Source: Symsagittifera roscoffensis (lineage: Eukaryota; Xenacoelomorpha; Acoela; Convolutidae). Taken from it: a stretch of 64,000 bases of DNA. Numbering within the stretch: the first letter of the stretch is position 1; each line of letters starts with the position of its first letter. The notes under the pieces were generated by a model. That model was not told where the DNA came from and did no database searches. It worked only from the letters and a program-made list of their open reading frames with translations. Positions 13,901 through 22,900 of this stretch are shown in pieces. The stretch lies in the NCBI RefSeq assembly GCF_963678635.1, contig NC_087063.1:84989574-85053573 (forward strand), read 5' to 3'. The position numbers were made by a program, and so were the translations under genes.

Positions 13901-16900
13901 ATATAACGAAATGTCGCGGGAGCGCACACCAGGAACGCAATTTTTTGGTCAAATATTTTTTAAAACGGCTAATAACGTCATTTTTAGCGGTTTTTTTTCA
14001 AAAAAAAGTGCAAAAATTCGGAGAGCTTGAAAATCAAATTGGCTGACATAAAAAAATTATCGACAAAATTTTCAATTTTTTTTAGAAAGACTGCCCCCCC
14101 AAAAAAAATTTCTGCGCACGCCACTGGATAAATGTCTTATTAAATTTACATGTCACCATTCTAGGCTGAGATAATTGTATTGTTAAACATGTATTGTTTT
14201 CCCCGCATTTGAAAACACAATTGGAAACGGCAAAAATTTCGGTGAAATATCTTTTGAACTCAGGCCGTTTTTCGCAACTTTCACCTCTGGTACCACTATT
14301 GAAGCCGAGCTTTGTGAGAGGACGTCCGTACACGCTATCAATGTCATGGCAGGGGATCCAATACACGATTTCGATGTCTAAGCCTTACCGCCGTGCTTAC
14401 CTCGTACAATTAAAATAGCCGAGCAAGTTGGACACCTTTCAATGAACTCCTATACCGGTATGAAGGAAACATAAACTTCCAAATTTAAAAGCATGCTGAA
14501 GTTATGGCTGTCACTTTGACATTTCAAAAATGGCCGATTGAAGTTCGCTTTAGGGATCTTAAGCTCTCTCTAGTGGCTTCTCAGAATAGGCCTGACCTGA
14601 GAAATGATAACTAGCACCCACGCAACATAGCACACAGCAGTCACAATTTCGAAATCGTCCACCTTCGAGGCATCTATGGGCTTCAGTTTCCTCGCAGTGG
14701 CCTGCTGCCTGTAGCAGGGGTCAAACACCTCCGACTTGGGCAGCCACAGTCCGCATATGTACCAGTGTGTGTCGTCAGATGATGCATGACCGTCTCTGGG
14801 CAAACTGGAACTCGATCTTAACATTAAAAATCACAACTAAGTAACATTATTAAAAGCAAAAATAAGCCTGGAAAACTAATATTATCGTATGAGCGGGAAT
14901 CGAACCATCGACCTAGAGATTAAGAATATGTCCTCTCACCTGCCTCATGCGCTCTTGTAGATAAACTAACACTAACAAAGCGGATATCGAGCACATGCTT
15001 AAATCACATACAGCAAAAGCAAGCATTTCTATTTAAAACTTGGGATGCAAAAAATTGGATTCATAGTAAGACACTACGCCTGCGAGCTCGAAACTCGCAA
15101 GTGAAACGCTTGGACATTTCTTCGACAAAACTTACTTATTTCGAGAAAACAAAATGAACAGAGACGCCAAGCAGAGCTTCGTTTTGCTTGCGATGCAACG
15201 CAAGCATAGCATTGCAAGCTAGCGAACAGAGACGGAAAAAACTAAGCCGAAAAAATGTTTCAGAAAAAAATATATATTTTTGGAATTAATGCAAAATTCA
15301 ATTTCAGCAAAACAGTCGAGAATCACAATACCAGAAATTAATAAGCTTGTACTATTTATAGCGGCTAATTAGCCGCCAATTACTGGGTAGAGGACCGTTG
15401 ATTCAAAAAAAACTTCAGATATTGTCGTCTGAGTTCTTAACTTCTGCACAGACCTGAATTAAATAACCTTAATTCAGCCGACATGAATTAAAAGTAATCA
15501 ATTTTTTCCTTTCAAACGATTCAAAATAAGCTGGCTTAGCCAAAACAACATTAGCTGAAACCATGTAGGCCGAATGAAACTTTCAAGTTGAACAAAAGAA
15601 CAGTAAATTATAAATTACAAGCGAGAATTAACAAAATTTGCTCTTACGGGGAAAAGTGCGACAGCACAAGAAACATCCGTGATTTGGCAACTAAGCAGAC
15701 AATATATAAGCAGACAAGCGATAGGGCGACAATGAGCTGAGGGTTTTATGCTGTTTTACTAGCAGACATTGCTGTTGCATTTGTTTGCTAATAATGATAT
15801 TGGTATTCTACCGAGCAGCTTGCACTTTCCACGCAGAAAATCGTAACTTCGTGGTACGAAAATTTTTGATCATTGCTTACATATTCATGCTCGGAGAAAC
15901 TCTTTTTTTATCGTTTAGCATGAGCTCAAGGTGAGTTTGGGATTTAAAATGTTCTGATTAAAACATTTGAAATTAAATTTTTAGCAGCAGCTTAGAAAAA
16001 AAGCTGGGGAGCATTTCATAATGCTTTCGGACAGGAAACATGTAATATTCTTCATGTAAATTACATTTGATGTCAATGCTTTTTAAGCACCCCTTTGTGG
16101 TTCTTAGTGTTTTATGCTGTTTTACTAGCAGACATTGCTGTTAATATTGCTCAGAAGGTTGTCCAAATGGAAGCTGTATAGTTTAAGACACTCCTCTCAA
16201 TTTCATTGTAATTTACACTGAGCGTATCTAAGGAGACAACCGAAAAGATACCGGCAAGTTTCTTGAAACCATTGACTTATATTGGAGATTTTCACAAGTC
16301 TTATTACAACGGTCATGAAAAATGAGTTGGTTTTCAAAAGTAACCCCGAGAATTTTAGGGTTTTCAAATACAGGTAGGTTGGTGCCGTACAACATAACAT
16401 TAACATAAAAATTAAACTCATTGTTCCATTGAAAAGATAGATGTCGTTAAATTGACTTCAGGCAAGGACAGATTTCTGTTTGTATCTAAGATATAGATAG
16501 AAAAGATAGATGTCGTTAATAACTTTCGAATTTCAAAGAAAAAATAGATGCCCTTAAGGCTCTTTGAATTTCTACAACAAATAATGATTGGCACTTTTTC
16601 GATAAAATTGGCCCAATTTGAGAAACCTGGATCATTAGGAAAACCCTTCATTTCGCTAAGAAATCTGAAAATTAAATTCCACTTTTGAAACTAGAAGTCG
16701 ATCACGTTCTTCGTGACCTTTACATTTTGCTGTTCGATAGTGGGTTTGCCTTCCCTTTAATAAAGGAAAGGATCTGAACTTATTCGTACAAAGGTAAAAG
16801 CGCAAAAATTGAATTTGAGCCTGAACAAATTTTAAGATTTTTCCTGGAAAAAAATAAGGAAAAAAAAACAATCATCGCGACCTATTTAAGAGTTTGAACT

Positions 16901-19900
16901 ACGTTCGAAGTTGTTTACCGGAAAAAAGTCTAGTACCCGATGGCAAAACCCTTGCTTATCGCAAGGGTAAAAAGTACTTTAATCGTCCTTTTTAGCCGGT
17001 TTTTTTTTCTTGCGGCTCAGGAAGTTTTTCATAAAATAAGGTTCTTCCAGTAATTTCGTAGAGCCGGGAAAATCAAAATGGTCGACCTAAAAAGTCAACA
17101 AAATTTTCAAATTTTCATTCGAAAAACCGCCCCCTAAAAAATTTTTACGCACGCCACTGGTTAAATGCCTTGTTAAATTTAAATGTCATTAGAAACGGCA
17201 AAAAATTCGTTGGTATATCTTTTAAATTCAAGGCCGTTTTTCGCAATTTTCACATCTGGTACCACTATTGTTAGCCGAACTTTGGAAGAGGTGGTCCACA
17301 CACGCTATCAATGTCATAGCACGGAATCCAATAAAAGATTTCAATGTCTACGCCTTACCACCGTGCTAAATTGGCACAATTAAAACATAGCCAACAGAAA
17401 GTTGGAAAAGAGTCAATAAACTCAAGCAAACAAAAAAAACTGAATTCTTTATTTAAAAAATCTCGAATTTCACAGACAAAATAGATGCCTTCAAAGCCCT
17501 GTGGATTTCTAGAACAATTTATTTTTGGCACTTTTTCGATTACATTGCACCAATTTGAGAAAAAAGCATCAAGATAATTTTTTTTCGCTGTTAAATCTGA
17601 AAATTAAATTCTTTTTTCGAAATTAGAAGTCGATCACGTTTTAACAAAGGAAAAGAAGTGAACTTGAAAAAAGTCAAACCGCGAAAAAATGAATTTGAGC
17701 GTGAACAAATGCTAAGACTTTTTTCTAAAAAAAATCGCCAAGACATTCCAAGAGTAATCCTACGTTCATTGACTCCAAAAAAAATCCAACTTTCAAACTC
17801 AAAGTCAACTGTATTTTAAAAACTTGCCTGAAATTGAAGGAGTCTATCTAATTACAAGAAACTGCTGACCTTTGACTGGATGAGGCAGTTAGTTTGTTGA
17901 GGATGGTTCCGAATCTGCCAATTTTTGAATCGAGGGGCGAGTGCAACTTCTCTGAGATGCTAAAAATGGATTGCAGTTCGTTGAGGATGTAGCCTCGTAC
18001 CAGCTGTTTCTTTTTCCTCACTAAGTTGAACTTGTGCTGCACTCTGCTGAGCTTGCTCTTCACTTCCGACACTGTTTGTGAACAGATCTTGTTTTCCACA
18101 CGCATACTCTCTCTGTTGAGCTCTAAAACAAACTAGCAATTAAATCATTCTTACTTCTAAATTAGCAGCCCAATAACACCTTAAAAGGTCAGATGTTTTT
18201 CATGAGTTCTTACAAACTGCCTGCAAGTTCATAAGTCAATAACTGGCGAACTCTTACTGCCTCACACTCGTGACTTGCGGCACACTTGTCACTAGGCTGT
18301 CTAAATTATCTCATTTCTTAATTCCATCTCAAATAACCACTTCAAATCTCCATGCTGCATTGCATCAACACACTCAACACAAGAATGCTGAAACTCAAAG
18401 CTATGTTAGCTATTCTTCTTCTTCTTCTTCTTTCTACTGAATATATCTCTGCAGTGTCGTCTTCTAAGGTCCTATCCGACTTCTGCCTCAACTCACTCCC
18501 TCAAACAGAGAACACGTTCCGCACACTTCCCACCGAGATTGGATACCTCAAATCATGTTGTGCCCAGCAGCCCCCTTTTCCCACTCAGAACGAGTGCTTC
18601 CAAACCACACTCGCTATCATTCCATTCGTCATGTTCAACCTGCAACACCTTCTGGCCCGGATTGAAACCTCGCGAGTGGCCCCAACCATAGTTAAGGCAG
18701 GCTGACCAACCAACTTCAGCAAAAACACAAACAGTCAATTCACCACCAAACTAACACTTCCAATTTGGAGGACATTTTTCGCTAAATTCATGGTGTTATA
18801 AAAAAAAATCGGATTTAAAGAAATCTCACTTTGTCGTGGAAACCTTTGGAGGAAACCTATACAAGACTTAACTTGTTTAATGGATGAAAACCAATAAATA
18901 ACTATGCTAAGTTAGTATTGCACTTACAAATCAAAAGCAGTTCATTTATGACGTACGAGTAATTAAAGACAAGTTGGTCAAGCCTGAATGTTGGTCAGGC
19001 GAATAACATTGACCCGTACATGCTGGCGAGGAAACTGCACAGAGCGATAGATGGGTGGGGTACGGATGAGAACAGCATCATCAATGTCTTATCCAGCATC
19101 ACTGGCAAGCAGCGCATACGAACAAGCATCAAGGCCTCTCTCTCTCTCTCTCTCTCTTTCCTTTTATAGACCCCTCCCCCTTCACACTATGGTCACAAAA
19201 CTATACATCTAACTCCCTCCAACATCAATCAATCGGGTTGAGCCCACCACTCTTTAGGCGTAGATGGTGCCTATGGCACAATCTGCATTTTTCACGCGCT
19301 TTCAATACCTCAAAGAAAGCACGTAGGGGATCGGTTTAAATGAGCTAGGGATTTGAACGAGCTTTATCCATTACGTCTGTCGTATGCAATTAGCTATAGA
19401 TAATCAACGCCAACTCAAACCCCATCTTTTGTTTAGTGCCATTCATGCCAATTGAATGATGCCAATTAACTTCCTAACACTGATCATACTTGCACGCATG
19501 TTTTCTCGTTCTTTGCTTTTGAACTATAAGAGGAAAGAGCTGTGCTGTGGCTTGAAGTACAAAGAACTGTTCAACTCCTACTTGAAGAGCGACTTGAGAG
19601 GAGACACTTCTGGCTCATTCAAACACTTGCTCATCGCTCTCATGTACTTCCCAGCAGAACACGACGCCTGGTTCGTCAAAAACACTTCTTATATTTACTC
19701 TTCACACTTTCCAAGTAACTCGAGTGGTGTAAGAACCATTTGTTAATGGAGCTGCACGGCTTCTCTCAAATCAAGCAAAGGGGGTCTATTCTCCTGATTG
19801 CGTTCTCTAATGTCACATTAAAGGCTGACACTTCATTGGATAATAATAGTCGGAGGGGGACTAGCATGGCCCTACTTCGGTGCCACTTAGCACGGAGTGG

Positions 19901-22900
19901 AACATTTCCAAATCCAGAGAGATCAAGTTATCATAAACAATTTCAAGAGAGCTGGCGTTTGAAGCCCTTCATCTATTACTAATGCAGCAAAAAGCTTTTG
20001 ACATAGAAAATCTTTGCTTTTCAGGCTTGTTCGAGACGCAATAGCTCCGAGTGGAACAAAACATGATGTCCTAGTAAGAATTCATTTTTTGATTATTTCT
20101 CTCAAAAAACGTTGGTTTTCAAACAACCCGCAGATAATAACTGCAGTCATCGAATTGAATTCACTGAAACTAAGTTAAGTTGAACTCTAGCATGTGGGTG
20201 CAAATAGGCAATAGGGGGATGGTATTAGGTGGATGTTGTGGCAACGAGTACAGTCAATGAGATGCTGCATGTTCGCGAGGCCTACCAGAGGTTCTACAAC
20301 GCATCCCTCGAAAAAGACCTGGCCAAGGAACTCAAGGGCCAAGGAGTCTACCGGGACACCATTCTCCACATGGCCACTCGCTACTCCAACCATGTCAACA
20401 CTACATGGGCACAACAAATTGTGAGGCGAAGCAACCAAGCTTCAAAAGATCATATTTCAAACCTGGTTCGCGTAATCCGAGCTATTTACACAAGCTCAGT
20501 TGGAGGACGACATTCTTATTTCGCTCAGCGCTTACACACAACCATGGCCGGGGTGGGAACTAAAGACTCTGAGCTGATCGGACTGGTGACTTCAAGGGTC
20601 GAGCGAGATATGAAAGCAGTAGAGGAAAGCTACCTCGAACTATACGGACACAGTTTGGCTTCAGACTTGAAAGGAGATTTGTCTGGAGACACACTTAAAC
20701 TGATGCTCAAACTCATTTGAAGACATAAGTGAACCACGTTAATGCTCTTTGAACTTCACGAATATTTCCTAATTCACGCTTTTATCATACAACAACCAAT
20801 TAGAGAAAACTAGGTCAATGCAATTTTTCCGCATGGAAGAACTAAATACTAAAATCCACCTTTGAAACCAAGTTCTTCAAATTTTTTAAATTGTACATTT
20901 TTGTGATCGGAGAGCGTAACTTGTCCTCTTCCAGTAAATGAATGTGTCTTGAAGACAAATCGAAATTAAACACAGAGGCAAAACAGCGCATCGCAAACAC
21001 TAGCGAGAACACAAAAAGCAGCTCTATTAAGTTCAAAAAGAAAGGTAGAAATAAGCATCGAATTAATAAAAATTCGACTACGTCTCGGATTTGATCTGCG
21101 ACTAAGAGATTATGAGTGTCAAGCACTAATCACTCAGCCACGGACGCTCAATAAATTACAAACACTAGCCACAAAAAAAGCAGAGAACAGCTGCTATGAA
21201 ACTTCCAATGCTACAGATCATTTGGCTTCAGACTTGAAAAGAGATTTGTCTAGAGACACACTTAAACTGATGCTAGAACTCATTTACAGATATGATTGAA
21301 TACCGTTAAGACCCTTTGAAAATCAAGAATCTTTTCTGATTGACACGTTTATGATAAAACAACCAAACTTAGCCCATCGAAGATTGGAAAAGAGTAATGA
21401 ACGCAAGTAAACATAAAAAACACCGACTTTGTGGAAAAATCCCAATTTTCGAATTTCAAAGAAAAAAGATGCCTTTTAAGCTCTTTCAGTTTCTAGAACG
21501 ATTTATGATTGGCGCTTCTTTAATAACATGAACCCATCTAGAGAAAACTGGATCAACAGGTAAGTTTTCATTCCGCTGGAATCTAAAAACTAAATTCCAC
21601 TTTCGAAACTAGAAATTGTTCACGTTTTCTCGCGCAATTTCCACGTTCATATTTGGAGATTGCTATTTACGTTACTTTCAGCAGATGAATTTCAATTGAA
21701 CTCAAAAAGTGCATTCATATATGCATCAATATGTATGAATGCACATCTGTAATTATTAGAGCATTTTAAGACTTTTTTCCTGAATAAACAAAAAACTCAC
21801 CAAGACCTATATAAGAGTCTTTTCTACGTTCATTACTCTTTCTTAGATAAAATGGGTCAAGAAGTATTTTTCTTAATGGGAGACCTAAATACCAAAATCC
21901 ACCTTTGAAAGAAAGTCCTTCACAATTTTCAAATTTTTTGGACCATTTACACTTTTGTAACCGGAGTAATTTCTCGTCTTCCAGAAAACGAATAAATCAA
22001 GATTAAACCCAGAGGCGAAGCTGCGCTTCGCAAACACTAGCGAGAACACGGCCAAACTCAGCTCTATAAAGTTCAATAAAAGGTAGAAATAAGCCTCGAA
22101 TTAGTAGAAATCGGGCTACGTCTCGGATTCGATCTGCGACCTAAAGATTATGAGTCTCACGCACTAACCACCCAGCCACGGACGCTTAATAAATGACAAA
22201 CAATAGCCACACATAAAGCAGCGAACAGATGCTATGAAATTTCTAATGCTACAGATAGTGATTATAGCAAAAGAGCCACAAAATAAGTGAACGCTTTTAT
22301 TTGCGAGTTAGGTTAGAAAAAAAGAAGTTTTGTACTACTACTACTACCTTACTCTTCGCAAGATCGCTAGTGTAAACAGCAAAACTTCCTGAAAAAGTAC
22401 AAGAACTAAATAAGTGTTGGTCAAAATAGGTGTTCATTGACACTTAAACAACGTGATTTTTGCAGAACATGTGATAGTGTTGAATAGGAGAAAAGCACCA
22501 CCAACCGATATGTGAGAGCTCTCGTCTTTTCTCCTCCTGAGAGAACTTGAAGTTCTGATTCTCACAAATGAGTCTGGTCTTCTCAGCCATCATGGTATTC
22601 GTCCTGCCAGACAAATACTCGATCCGTTCCAACTTCTTCTGCATGCTCTCAAACTGCCCAATTAAACTGTTCACTTGCGCTAATAAACTATTCCTCTCCT
22701 TTCGCTTCTGCTGCACTACTAATGCGTTAGTGTGAATCAGTCGCAATCTGTGGTCGTCTAGCACTTTGAATTTGTCTTGGGTGAAGTTCACCTCACTCAA
22801 GTGCTTCAGCAGCGGAGGTTCGATTTTCGGATAGATGGTAGAACTGTTGAAAGCACCAATATTTTGGATAGAGTCTAAAGAAACCATTTCATTTTCACAG

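Noticed and set aside
22444-22505. Extension of the UVRAG exon 3 frame to a stop at 22444
   Set aside because: A GTTGGT donor at 22505 gives the correct phase to exon 4, and the extension has no similarity to UVRAG.
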